The position numbers and the translations under genes were made by a program. Positions 17,825-24,339 of a stretch of DNA of 64,000 nucleotides are shown here, piece after piece. Source of the stretch: an uncultured Bacilli bacterium. Its GTDB lineage: Bacteria > Bacillota_I > Bacilli_A > RF39 > UBA660. The stretch spans positions 150,246-214,245 of the forward strand of contig CANRCR010000001.1 of the NCBI GenBank assembly GCA_947629165.1. The letters are read 5' to 3'. How positions within the stretch are numbered: position 1 is the first letter of the stretch; each line of letters begins with the position of its first letter. The notes beneath the pieces are model-generated. The model did not search any database. It worked only from the letters and a program-made list of their open reading frames with translations, and had not been told where the DNA came from.

Positions 17825-18592
17825 ATGGAGAGTTTAAATAAAATTTTGGCAGAACTTGGTATATCAAAAGTGCGTTTAGCAAAGTATCTAGGAGTTTCGA
17901 GACAGATGCTTTATAATTATTTGGGTCAAAGTAGTTTATCTGAATGGCCAAAAGAAAAAGAAATGAAAATGCTTTGTTTATTAGGTGTGAAAGAAATCGA
18001 CGAAATCGAAAAAATTAAAGTCGATGGAGAATATATTATTTTGGTTGAAGGAAGATTAAATGAAGGTGTTAAAGATTCTTCTAGTCGTGAAGTCCTTGCT
18101 GATTTAAAAGGATTTAATAAGAAAGAGCAAGAACTTTTATCGGATTTAATTACTTTATTAAAAGAAAAATTAGCCGATGATAAGACCAAAGAAACGTATC
18201 ATGCATTCCGTTACTTGTACTATTATTTACAATCGATGGATACGACCAAAGAGTTAAAATATATTCTTGGATATATGGCTAAATCTTTAGGATTTATCGA
18301 TCCGATGGAATATGAATTCAACGAGTCACAACAATTTATTTTTGAAAGTATTATGTTTTCAGCAATGACCCTTTATACAGGCGGTGGTGCTTCTAAATCT
18401 CGAATTGCCGATACACATAAACGTTTTGTTCAAGAAATCGAACATAAAAAAGAAGAAAAATTAAGTCGTACACAAGAATTAAATACGGCAAAAGTACAAG
18501 CTTTAAAAGAATTAGGTTATACAGTTATTACCGAAGATAATGCTAAAGAAGTTTTAGATAAAATTGCTGAGATTCAATCTCGTAAAGTATAA
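17825..18592 (+). CDS. HTH-containing protein of unknown function, last host gene before dif
   Basis: A 255-residue cytoplasmic protein. The N-terminus carries a helix-turn-helix (residues about 4-35, ILAELGISKVRLAKYLGVS followed by RQMLYNYLG), like Xre-type or phage-associated DNA-binding domains. The rest is helical: a middle segment with LKGFNKKEQELLSDLITLL, and a C-terminal part with KRFVQEIEHKKEEKLSRTQ. No family was recognised for it. A strong AGGAGGT precedes the start and a terminator follows. It is the last + strand gene before the terminus site; no direct link to termination is shown. Confidence 0.8.
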   Translation: MESLNKILAELGISKVRLAKYLGVSRQMLYNYLGQSSLSEWPKEKEMKMLCLLGVKEIDEIEKIKVDGEYIILVEGRLNEGVKDSSSREVLADLKGFNKKEQELLSDLITLLKEKLADDKTKETYHAFRYLYYYLQSMDTTKELKYILGYMAKSLGFIDPMEYEFNESQQFIFESIMFSAMTLYTGGGASKSRIADTHKRFVQEIEHKKEEKLSRTQELNTAKVQALKELGYTVITEDNAKEVLDKIAEIQSRKV

Positions 18593-18601
18593 GGTTAAAA
18601 T

Positions 18602-18625
18602 AGAGTAGGGGGACTACTCTTTTTT
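18602..18625 (+). terminator. Terminator of the HTH gene
   Basis: Stem AGAGTAG (18602-18608) and CTACTCT (18614-18620), loop GGGGA, followed by a T run. Confidence 0.85.
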
Positions 18626-19049
18626 AATGATTAAATTCATCCTTTACCCCTTTTTCTACTTTAAATAATTGTAATATTTGTTTTTATTTCTAATTTCTAT
18701 TTATAGTTATTTATTATTTATAATTAATGATTACAAAATTTTAAAATTTTTGTCCTTTTTTTAAATCGATGACTCCCCTATTATTTTTTTCATTTGTAAG
18801 AGGGAAGGTAACTAATTTTATTTCCCAGGATAAATTTAGATGGATAATTGGTTGTCAAGTTGTTTCTCGTATCGTTTTAATCCATTATTTATATAATGTA
18901 GAAAGCATGTTATAATATATTTATAAAAAAATATTTTTATCTATCAATTTTTAATTTTCAATTCAATTTATTTAGTAATATATTAATCAAAGGTTATGAG
19001 ATGATTATTTGAGACGATTAGTTATTTAACTATTTTAATAATATTTGTA
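18626..19049. other. AT-rich gene-free stretch left of dif
   Basis: No ORF of note was seen in about 420 bases. It contains a near-palindrome ACAAAATTTT-A-AAATTTTTGT (about 18734-18754) followed by T's, and an isolated extended -10-like TGTTATAAT (about 18908-18916) with no gene behind it. Otherwise nothing was recognised. Confidence 0.5.
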
Positions 19050-19077
19050 ACTTCGCATAATTAATATTATGTTAACT
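19050..19077 (+). other. dif: dif-like Xer recombination site, left junction of the prophage array (attL)
   Basis: A 28-bp site with an 11-6-11 layout: left arm ACTTCGCATAA, centre TTAATA, right arm TTATGTTAACT. The ACTTC start and TTATGT-AACT end match Bacillota dif sites; compared from memory with the B. subtilis site about 22 of 28 positions agree. The centre and right arm recur at 23580 and 28036, at the other prophage junctions, but only here is a canonical left (XerC-type) arm present. It lies where gene orientation flips from + to -, as expected at the terminus. The last codons of the left rep gene lie in the right arm. Confidence 0.85.
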
Positions 19078-19666
19078 TCCTACGAACGTCTTCTTTAAGT
19101 TTTCTATCGCTAGTCTTATAAGCATTTCTCTTCGAGTTTAAGTATGTAGATAAAAATACAGTTTTGCTACTCGCTACACTCCACAAATTGTATAAGTCAT
19201 TTTCAAGTAAGTATTTCATTAAAATGTAATACTCATCTATTTGATTATCGTCAATAAAAGTTTGGATTTCTCTAAGATATTTATCGATTTCGGTTTTTGT
19301 GAGTGCATCCACGGAAGATACATCAAATCCGTTAATAAATTTTCTATCTCTATCGTCGTATTGATACTTTTCAGGATTATCTAGATGTAAATGATATCTA
19401 TACATACCTTTGATAGACTCAAGTTTAATAGGAATAGTTGCATTTACAAGATCACAAACATTTTCTCTGACATTTTTTTGTGTTGTAGTATTACCATACT
19501 GACAAATAACATGATAGTGTGGTTTTTTTGGTTCACCAGTAGGATTTATATCCTTATCATGTAATGGACTAATAGCAAAAGGTAAACCAGTTCCCTCTAA
19601 CAATTCGTACCAATTTTCAGGCATGCTTTCGGGGTACATTACAAAAGCCCAATTTCTTCCCTTCAT
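19067..19666 (-). CDS. rep: Rolling-circle replication initiator, pMV158 RepB/Rep_2 family (left copy)
   Basis: A 199-residue HUH endonuclease that nicks the phage origin and initiates rolling-circle replication. It aligns with RepB of pMV158: YPESMPENW, PFAISPLHDKD and KKPHYHV. Predicted metal ligands are His36, Asp39, His50 and His52; the catalytic Tyr is Tyr91 in GMYRYHLHLDNPEKYQY. The ATG at 19666 is preferred because GGAGG lies 5 bases before it; an in-frame ATG at 19678 overlaps that site. The double-strand origin hairpin lies 80 bases upstream. The codons for KLT and the stop fall inside the right arm of the dif-like site, so recombination fixes the end of this gene. Confidence 0.92.
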   Translation of the reverse strand: MKGRNWAFVMYPESMPENWYELLEGTGLPFAISPLHDKDINPTGEPKKPHYHVICQYGNTTTQKNVRENVCDLVNATIPIKLESIKGMYRYHLHLDNPEKYQYDDRDRKFINGFDVSSVDALTKTEIDKYLREIQTFIDDNQIDEYYILMKYLLENDLYNLWSVASSKTVFLSTYLNSKRNAYKTSDRKLKEDVRRKLT

Positions 19667-19721
19667 ATAAACCTCCATTTTTTAGTAAAAAAATTAAAAA
19701 TCCTTATTTTATAGGCATTTT

Positions 19722-19769
19722 TGTCACGCGTCACGCGTCACCCATTGGGGGGTGTCGTAGTAACCCCCC
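19722..19769 (-). other. pMV158-type double-strand origin (left copy): iterons and nick hairpin
   Basis: On the - strand a 7-bp stem, GGGGGGT with ACCCCCC (19747-19753 and 19763-19769), presents the 9-base loop TACTACGAC (19754-19762). TACTACG/AC is the conserved nick sequence of the pMV158 plasmid family, so the cut is expected between 19756 and 19755. Beside it are direct repeats of GTCACGC (+ strand 19722-19728, 19729-19735, partial 19736-19740), which look like Rep-binding iterons. A further hairpin (GGTGCG with CGCACC, about 19787-19806) lies between this and zot. Confidence 0.88.
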
Positions 19770-19820
19770 AATTTTTTTGTGTCGCTGGTGCGGCATTTAC
19801 GCACCAACGCGACAACATTT

Positions 19821-20444
19821 TTACAGTGTATTTATAGCCTCAAATGTATCATACATATCAGCTATACGTTGATTACGTTTATAAAAAATATATTTTATTG
19901 GCGGGCATTCATACTCATTCTCGTCCTTATTAAAGACCATATTCTCCGCGTCCCCTACTACACTAGTATAAATACCAAACCTATTTAATAATCTAGTCGG
20001 GTGAGTAGATATCATAAATTTGGCAGGACGTCTAATCCACATTGGTAACTCTCGCCATTCCTGGGTAATCATAATGACAATTCTATGGCGTTTCCTAGAC
20101 TGATTCAACCAAGCGTAAAATTGAGTATCAGTCCTAGAGTTACGATCGTATTTTCGGGATACTTCATCGATGAGAAATATACAATATTCGTCAATATTAG
20201 TGTATAACTCATTTATACGGTCAAAATAGACAATTTCGTATCCTGGTATAGTAAGACTACGTACATTAGTATAAATCTTGTTTACAAGGGCTTTATCTTG
20301 TTGTAGAAGCAGCATTATAGCGTAGTAGGTCTTACCGCTTCCCTGTCGCCCTGTAACAAAGTAACAGCCAAATCTATCGTCGATTCGAGGAAGTCCCCGT
20401 TTAAAAAAAGTATTGAAGCGTATATCATATTTCAGTATTTTCAT
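19821..20444 (-). CDS. Zot/pI-type assembly ATPase (left copy)
   Basis: A 207-residue P-loop ATPase of the Zot/FtsK-like group that drives extrusion of filamentous phages at the inner membrane. Walker A GRQGSGKT is at about 32-39 (context CYFVTGRQGSGKTYY), Walker B at IFLIDEVS. Aromatic QFYAWLNQSRKRHRIVIMITQE is a typical Zot segment in pieces FYAWLNQSRK and VIMITQEW. No membrane helix is visible, so it is shorter than Ff pI and lacks an external domain, plausible for a Gram-positive host without secretin. AAAGGA precedes the ATG. Confidence 0.9.
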   Translation of the reverse strand: MKILKYDIRFNTFFKRGLPRIDDRFGCYFVTGRQGSGKTYYAIMLLLQQDKALVNKIYTNVRSLTIPGYEIVYFDRINELYTNIDEYCIFLIDEVSRKYDRNSRTDTQFYAWLNQSRKRHRIVIMITQEWRELPMWIRRPAKFMISTHPTRLLNRFGIYTSVVGDAENMVFNKDENEYECPPIKYIFYKRNQRIADMYDTFEAINTL

Positions 20445-20458
20445 TTTTTTCCTTTCTG

Positions 20459-20548
20459 TATAGGGGATACTTTAGTCTAGTCTAGTTGGCGGAACCCATA
20501 ACCACCAACTACCCTACGGGCAAGGACATACGACCAAAGTCCCCTATA
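20459..20548. other. Branched hairpin region between pVI-like gene and zot (left copy): candidate sso or packaging signal
   Basis: Outer stem TATAGGGGA plus CTTT (20459-20473) pairs with AAAG plus TCCCCTATA (20536-20548), with one 2-base bulge. Inside are AGTTGGCGG/CCACCAACT (20484-20492 and 20502-20510, one mismatch) and CCC-TAC-GGG (20512-20520). No ORF lies here. In a single-stranded phage genome such a fold could be the complementary-strand origin or the packaging signal; which one cannot be decided. Confidence 0.6.
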
Positions 20549-20572
20549 ACCCCACAAAATATTTATAAAAAA

Positions 20573-20878
20573 TTACCAGAACTTGATTTTCTGAAAAACA
20601 TTCCACACTTTTAAAAGTGAGTGCGTAGATTTAAAAATAGTGTGTTTTGCAATTTCTAAAAGTAAAATAAATGTAAGCGTAACAATCACAGGTTGAGGTA
20701 TCAAACCAGTAGCCCAAGCAATCGCATCAAAAACAGTTGAAAATGTAGATGTAACAGTTAAAATTTGAGAAGATAAATCCGGAAGTGCTGCTTCTATAAT
20801 AGCGTTCAAAGGCCAACAGATAATTTGAATTACAGTTGATACCATTCCGAGCATTATATCAAATAAAATTTTAAACAT
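20573..20878 (-). CDS. pVI-like minor virion membrane protein (left copy)
   Basis: A 101-residue hydrophobic protein with two membrane segments (about residues 8-27, IMLGMVSTVIQIICWPLNAI, and 64-82, PQPVIVTLTFILLLEIA) and a basic C-terminus (SLLKVWNVFQKIKFW). The start is ATG 20878, forming a TAATG overlap with the upstream adhesion gene and preceded by GGGGTGG; an earlier start in frame would overlap more. Its place between the pIII-like and Zot genes is that of pVI in Ff phages. Assignment rests on position and topology. Confidence 0.75.
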   Translation of the reverse strand: MFKILFDIMLGMVSTVIQIICWPLNAIIEAALPDLSSQILTVTSTFSTVFDAIAWATGLIPQPVIVTLTFILLLEIAKHTIFKSTHSLLKVWNVFQKIKFW

Positions 20879-22023
20879 TAAATTCCACCCCAATCTTGCC
20901 AATTATTTTCACGAAATGATAAAGTATCGTCTACCCACTTGTATAGTTTTAAGAAGTAGTTATATAAAATAAATGCAGAAGCAATTCCACCAATTGTGTT
21001 CATCCATAAAGATAAACCAGATATTTTAGAATACAAAGAAGAAACACATGGTAGATCAAAATCATAATTTACGAATGGTAAAGTTAAATGAATAGGCTCA
21101 CAAGAAGTAGTTAAAGCATTTAAAATAGATTGAAATAAAGTTAAAGGAAGATTAATAATCGAGTCAACAGGACCAGGAGGTAACCAACCAGCAGAATTAT
21201 CAAGAGAACCCATATCAGGTGGCGTATCGTCAGTAATAGTATCTTTTACTTCGTCTATTTTTTGATTGGTTTCATCTTGTTTTTGCTCTATTTCATAAAG
21301 TTTTTCGGATTGTTGTTTCTCTTGCGTAAGTAAACTATCTACACTTTGTTTTATAGAAGAATTAGAAGTAGTCGAATAATAACCACCAGGTGTTATAGTA
21401 AATTGAAGTAAATAAACTTTTGAATTGATAGAATTAAACAAAAGTCCAATAGCAGCTGAATCTTTAGAAGGCGAAGCGGCAACAACATATTCTCTACAAT
21501 ATTTAGGACCAACCGCAGAATCAGGTCCAAATACATAGTTATTTAAATTTGCATAAGTAGAAGTAAAATATTGCGCTTTTGTAGTATTTTGTTCAATTTC
21601 CGCAAAACCACCAAAATAAACGTTACTTAAAGTTGAAAAAGTGGAATCGGAACACATTTTAACATCAATGTAATACAATTGATCTTTTAAAAAAGAATAA
21701 GCAGAAGCGACTTTAAAAGGATTTCCGCCTACTTTATCTAAAATCTGAACTGGTATCATAGGCGAATTCCAACCAGGTTCTTCCCAATCAACGCCTTCAT
21801 AAGCAATATTCCACGTATCTCCAATAGGCGAAGTATAAGTACCAGTACTATTAGGATAATAAACTAAAGCTCCGTCAAATCGACCGATATCTAACCCCCA
21901 CCCAGCACCAGTTGCGGCAAATACATATTTTGGAATAAATAAAATAAAAAATAAAAATGCGATCATAAAACGACGTTTTTTTAATTCATGAAAAAATTTA
22001 TTTAAATAATAACATAAAATCAT
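20878..22023 (-). CDS. pIII-like adhesion/minor coat protein (left copy)
   Basis: A 381-residue virion protein. A Sec signal peptide (MIAFLFFILFIPKYVFA, predicted cleavage near residue 36) is followed by an extracytoplasmic domain (about 37-240), a helical linker (LLTQEKQQSEKLYEIEQKQ) with an acidic Pro-rich stretch (DDTPPDMG), and a C-terminal membrane anchor (IGGIASAFILYNYFLKLYKW). This is the layout of pIII proteins, which bind the host receptor and cap the virion. Translation starts at ATG 22023 with GGAGG 5 bases upstream, overlapping the previous stop as ATGA. The receptor is unknown. Confidence 0.82.
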   Translation of the reverse strand: MILCYYLNKFFHELKKRRFMIAFLFFILFIPKYVFAATGAGWGLDIGRFDGALVYYPNSTGTYTSPIGDTWNIAYEGVDWEEPGWNSPMIPVQILDKVGGNPFKVASAYSFLKDQLYYIDVKMCSDSTFSTLSNVYFGGFAEIEQNTTKAQYFTSTYANLNNYVFGPDSAVGPKYCREYVVAASPSKDSAAIGLLFNSINSKVYLLQFTITPGGYYSTTSNSSIKQSVDSLLTQEKQQSEKLYEIEQKQDETNQKIDEVKDTITDDTPPDMGSLDNSAGWLPPGPVDSIINLPLTLFQSILNALTTSCEPIHLTLPFVNYDFDLPCVSSLYSKISGLSLWMNTIGGIASAFILYNYFLKLYKWVDDTLSFRENNWQDWGGI

Positions 22024-22349
22024 AAAAACCTCCGAAATAATCGACTAAATACTTTAATCGGAATATAGAAACAAAATATAGCCATAATGAAGAAAATTAC
22101 CAAAGACTTATCAAAATCAAGCCTATAGTAGTAATCAGTAGTAATTTCAGAACTAGCCAAACAAACTGGAAGCGTAACATATTGAGAAAATGATTGAGTA
22201 CCATCTTTATAAATATAGTCCGAATTAATATAGTAGTCTCGATATTCAATTGTAGAATTATTTCTAGGAATACTTTTATAAGCACGGATAATATCTTCCG
22301 ACTGAACTACAAAACAATGATAATTATCAGTATCAGGAACATAAATCAT
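22020..22349 (-). CDS. Membrane protein of the virion operon, 109 aa (left copy)
   Basis: The likely start is ATG 22349 (MIYVPDTDNYHCFVV), just 4 bases after the preceding small gene and behind AGAGGTG; a longer ORF runs through that small gene in another frame and is not used. It has a soluble N-terminal part rich in Tyr and Asp, and a C-terminal membrane helix (VIFFIMAIFCFYIPIKVF) with a basic tail (SRLFRRFL). Unknown function; the position just before pIII and its topology suggest a minor virion or assembly protein. Confidence 0.75.
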   Translation of the reverse strand: MIYVPDTDNYHCFVVQSEDIIRAYKSIPRNNSTIEYRDYYINSDYIYKDGTQSFSQYVTLPVCLASSEITTDYYYRLDFDKSLVIFFIMAIFCFYIPIKVFSRLFRRFL

Positions 22350-22353
22350 AGTC

Positions 22354-22467
22354 TCACCTCTTTCCAAATAATAATGAACCAATAAGATCAAATAAAATAT
22401 AAATAGTAATAACTGGAACAATTAAATCTACTAATTGTTTCATAAAAGTTAAAGCAACTTCAAACAT
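22354..22467 (-). CDS. 37-residue membrane protein, pVII/pIX-like (left copy)
   Basis: MFEVALTFMKQLVDLIVPV followed by ITIYILFDLIGSLLFGKR. It is a short hydrophobic protein with one membrane helix and a basic tail. AGGGGT precedes the ATG at 22467. It lies right after the terminator behind the coat gene. The size, topology and location resemble the end-cap proteins pVII and pIX of Ff phages, an inference without sequence similarity. Confidence 0.65.
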   Translation of the reverse strand: MFEVALTFMKQLVDLIVPVITIYILFDLIGSLLFGKR

Positions 22468-22491
22468 ATATATAAACCCCTTTCAAATAAT

Positions 22492-22631
22492 AAAAAAAGA
22501 TGTTAGTGCTTATCTCCCGAGCCCGAGAGCATTTACGCGCTTAAAATTACCCACACATTTTAAGTACTCGCTGAACTAACATCCGTGAATACCGGTTAAG
22601 TATTCATACCATCCGATAGTAACCAACTATC
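22492..22631 (-). terminator. Branched terminator behind the major coat gene (left copy)
   Basis: Downstream of the coat gene on the - strand are hairpins GATAGT/ACTATC (22615-22620, 22626-22631) and GAATAC/GTATTC (22587-22592, 22600-22605). Then comes a long branched stem, GATGTTAGT/ACTAACATC (22499-22507, 22575-22583) enclosing CTTAAAAT/ATTTTAAG, followed by seven T's (22498-22492). It is placed like the terminator between genes VIII and III in Ff phages, which boosts coat protein relative to pIII. The fold may also matter in single-stranded DNA. Confidence 0.65.
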
Positions 22632-22640
22632 ACACTGTAA

Positions 22641-22841
22641 TTAGAATCTTACTTTACCTTTAGCGGCACCTTTAATAAGTTTACGTAAGAAATATAAACC
22701 TAGTGAAGCAATGGTAAGAGTAATTACCCAAGGCATTAATTGACCTACAGTTCCAAATAAAGTGTCAGAAGTAATACCTGTGTTCAAAGCAGTTACAATA
22801 CTTTCCATAGAGCCTTTCACGACTTGAGGACCAGATTCCAT
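22641..22841 (-). CDS. Major coat protein (pVIII-like) (left copy)
   Basis: A 66-residue protein with the pVIII layout: polar N-terminal part (MESGPQVVKGSMESIVTALN), one membrane helix (about 34-52, LMPWVITLTIASLGLYFL), and a positively charged C-terminus (RKLIKGAAKGKVRF) that would contact the packaged DNA. No classical signal peptide is seen. A strong GGGGGAG site lies 7 bases before the ATG, in keeping with high expression, and a terminator follows the gene. Confidence 0.82.
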   Translation of the reverse strand: MESGPQVVKGSMESIVTALNTGITSDTLFGTVGQLMPWVITLTIASLGLYFLRKLIKGAAKGKVRF

Positions 22842-22858
22842 AAGTCGTCTCCCCCTTT

Positions 22859-23068
22859 CTATTTCTCTAATTTATGTAAAAAGGAAATACATTTCCTAAT
22901 TACGCGATTTCTGATTGGAATTTTAGGTTGCCATTCATATAAACCAGGAATAACAAAAATTACTTTATGATCGTAACTATTTAAATCACCTACTCTATAA
23001 TTATTTGAACCTACAATTCGATAATAAATTTCACCATCCGGCTTTTGCCAAAGTACAATAGTTTTCAC
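22859..23068 (-). CDS. Small protein of unknown function, 69 aa (left copy)
   Basis: A 69-residue protein starting at GTG 23068, which shares a base with the stop of the upstream 58-aa gene (TAGTG). It contains QKPDGEIYYRIVG, HKVIFVIPGLYEWQPK and a basic end IRNRVIRKCISFLHK. No family was recognised with confidence. It lies 17 bases before the coat gene in the same operon. Its place corresponds to early or ssDNA-binding genes in other filamentous phages; no such motif is claimed. Confidence 0.7.
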   Translation of the reverse strand: MKTIVLWQKPDGEIYYRIVGSNNYRVGDLNSYDHKVIFVIPGLYEWQPKIPIRNRVIRKCISFLHKLEK

Positions 23069-23244
23069 TATTTAATTCCTATTGGAGATGAATTTTTTTG
23101 TTTTTGATAGATTTTTAAAAGTTCAATCTCCGCAGGATCCAGAAAAACTAATTTCTCGCAAGATTCAGAAAGTTTTAAAACAAGAACTTCATAATCTGTA
23201 CCTTTTTTTGATTTACGAGTTTCTAATGTACATTTAATATCCAT
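23068..23244 (-). CDS. First gene of the phage operon, 58-aa unknown protein (left copy)
   Basis: MDIKCTLETRKSKKGTDYE, then VLVLKLSESCEKLVFLDPAE, then IELLKIYQKQ. It is a small, probably beta-rich, soluble protein. An AAAGGTGGG-type site precedes ATG 23244. It follows the repressible promoter directly, so it is the first product made on induction. A role such as ssDNA binding (gene V position) is possible but not shown by any motif. Confidence 0.7.
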   Translation of the reverse strand: MDIKCTLETRKSKKGTDYEVLVLKLSESCEKLVFLDPAEIELLKIYQKQKNSSPIGIK

Positions 23245-23261
23245 TTTTTACCCACCTTTCT

Positions 23262-23344
23262 ACGACATATCATGTCGTCTAATATAAATATAACACGACA
23301 TTCTATACCGTGTCAATCAAAAAAATTAAATGACATAATATGTC
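23262..23344. promoter_or_regulatory. Divergent operator/promoter region, HTH immunity cassette (left copy)
   Basis: Leftward promoter: TTGACA (reverse of 23316-23311), 18 bases, TATATT (23292-23287). The half-site GACAT recurs in dyads: ACGACAT-ATC-ATGTCGT (23262-23278), GACAT-AAT-ATGTC (23332-23344), and a further copy at 23297-23301 between -35 and -10. These are good candidate operators for the HTH protein encoded immediately to the right. The dyads flank both the leftward start region and the repressor ribosome site, suggesting control of the operon and autoregulation. Confidence 0.75.
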
Positions 23345-23355
23345 TAGGTGATTTT

Positions 23356-23559
23356 ATGTTTAAAGAATATAGAAAAAAACATGGATATACGCAAGAAACG
23401 TTATCAGAAATACTAAATATCTCTTCTCGTCATTTACAAAGAATTGAAAGAAATAAAAATGAACCAAGCCTTGAATTATTTCGAAAAATGGTTAAAGTAT
23501 TGAATATTGATGATAAAGATATAGTTAATTTTATAAAAGAAAAAGAATCTAAACAATAG
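23356..23559 (+). CDS. Xre/Cro-CI-type HTH repressor of the left prophage
   Basis: A 67-residue HTH_3 protein: MFKEYRKKHGYTQETLSEIL then NISSRHLQRIERNKNEPSLE, the classic turn and recognition helices, followed by LFRKMVKVLNIDD. The start is ATG 23356 behind TAGGTG; a longer reading from 23272 would run through the operators and lacks a site. It is divergent from the virion operon and surrounded by GACAT dyads, so it is the likely immunity repressor. The right copy has an unrelated regulator in the same place. Confidence 0.88.
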   Translation: MFKEYRKKHGYTQETLSEILNISSRHLQRIERNKNEPSLELFRKMVKVLNIDDKDIVNFIKEKESKQ

Positions 23560-23570
23560 ATCCTTTTTCT
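23540..23570 (+). terminator. Terminator of the HTH repressor gene
   Basis: AAAAGAATCT (23541-23550) pairs with AGATCCTTTT (23558-23567) with one mismatch, then CTTTT. It ends just before the att junction. Confidence 0.65.
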
Positions 23571-23596
23571 TTTAAACGATTAATATTATGTTAACT
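23569..23596 (+). other. Hybrid att site between the two prophages
   Basis: Left arm CTTTTAAACGA (phage-derived), centre TTAATA (23580-23585), right arm TTATGTTAACT. Only the centre and right arm match dif, so a XerC-type binding arm is missing. This is the expected product of a phage attP joined to a dif regenerated by an earlier integration. Confidence 0.8.
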
Positions 23597-24185
23597 TCCT
23601 ACGAACGTCTTCTTTAAGTTTTCTATCGCTAGTCTTATAAGCATTTCTCTTCGAGTTTAAGTATGTAGATAAAAATACAGTTTTGCTACTCGCTACACTC
23701 CACAAATTGTATAAGTCATTTTCAAGTAAGTATTTCATTAAAATGTAATACTCATCTATTTGATTATCGTCAATAAAAGTTTGGATTTCTCTAAGATATT
23801 TATCGATTTCGGTTTTTGTGAGTGCATCCACGGAAGATACATCAAATCCGTTAATAAATTTTCTATCTCTATCGTCGTATTGATACTTTTCAGGATTATC
23901 TAGATGTAAATGATATCTATACATACCTTTGATAGACTCAAGTTTAATAGGAATAGTTGCATTTACAAGATCACAAACATTTTCTCTGACATTTTTTTGT
24001 GTTGTAGTATTACCATACTGACAAATAACATGATAGTGTGGTTTTTTTGGTTCACCAGTAGGATTTATATCCTTATCATGTAATGGACTAATAGCAAAAG
24101 GTAAACCAGTTCCCTCTAACAATTCGTACCAATTTTCAGGCATGCTTTCGGGGTACATTACAAAAGCCCAATTTCTTCCCTTCAT
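23586..24185 (-). CDS. rep: Rolling-circle replication initiator (right copy)
   Basis: Identical to the left-copy Rep (199 residues from ATG 24185, HUH motif PHYHV, catalytic Tyr91). Its last codons lie inside the right arm of the inter-prophage att site. Two identical rep genes mean either can supply the initiator for both origins. Confidence 0.92.
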   Translation of the reverse strand: MKGRNWAFVMYPESMPENWYELLEGTGLPFAISPLHDKDINPTGEPKKPHYHVICQYGNTTTQKNVRENVCDLVNATIPIKLESIKGMYRYHLHLDNPEKYQYDDRDRKFINGFDVSSVDALTKTEIDKYLREIQTFIDDNQIDEYYILMKYLLENDLYNLWSVASSKTVFLSTYLNSKRNAYKTSDRKLKEDVRRKLT

Positions 24186-24240
24186 ATAAACCTCCATTTT
24201 TTAGTAAAAAAATTAAAAATCCTTATTTTATAGGCATTTT

Positions 24241-24288
24241 TGTCACGCGTCACGCGTCACCCATTGGGGGGTGTCGTAGTAACCCCCC
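24241..24288 (-). other. pMV158-type double-strand origin (right copy)
   Basis: Same hairpin (loop TACTACGAC at 24273-24281) and GTCACGC iterons as in the left copy. Replication started here and proceeding to lower coordinates would meet the left origin after 4519 bases. Confidence 0.88.
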
Positions 24289-24339
24289 AATTTTTTTGTG
24301 TCGCTGGTGCGGCATTTACGCACCAACGCGACAACATTT

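Larger units (their letters stand above)
19061..23251. repeat. Left unit of a 4.19-kb direct tandem repeat
   Basis: This segment recurs at 23580-27770 with a constant offset of 4519. Every encoded protein is identical by inspection, as are the intergenic regions checked. Identity stops just upstream of the 58-aa gene's ribosome site, where the regulatory cassettes diverge. Confidence 0.93.
19061..23585 (-). mobile_element. Inovirus-like prophage, left copy (HTH immunity type)
   Basis: About 4519 bp between repeats of the dif centre and right arm. A leftward operon encodes 58-aa, 69-aa, coat, 37-aa, 109-aa, pIII-like, pVI-like, Zot and Rep proteins, and a rightward HTH repressor lies at the other end. 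This matches filamentous phage organisation (VIII, III, VI, I order). No integrase, lysis, tail or terminase genes are present; integration is expected through host Xer proteins at dif. The lack of outer-membrane secretin fits a Gram-positive host. By the integration logic (the complete dif stays on the left) this copy arrived second. Confidence 0.88.

Noticed and set aside
19722..19740. CRISPR or satellite origin for the GTCACGC repeats
   Set aside because: Short 7-bp repeats next to a nick hairpin and rep gene are better explained as Rep-binding iterons.
19779..19988. Plus-strand ORF across the end of zot (repeated at 24298-24507)
   Set aside because: Antisense to the Zot coding region and beginning in a hairpin; no ribosome site. 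It repeats only because the whole unit repeats.
22499..22583. Cloverleaf-like fold resembling a tRNA
   Set aside because: No T-loop, anticodon-loop or CCA-end features fit on either strand; the T7 tract and position behind the coat gene favour a terminator.
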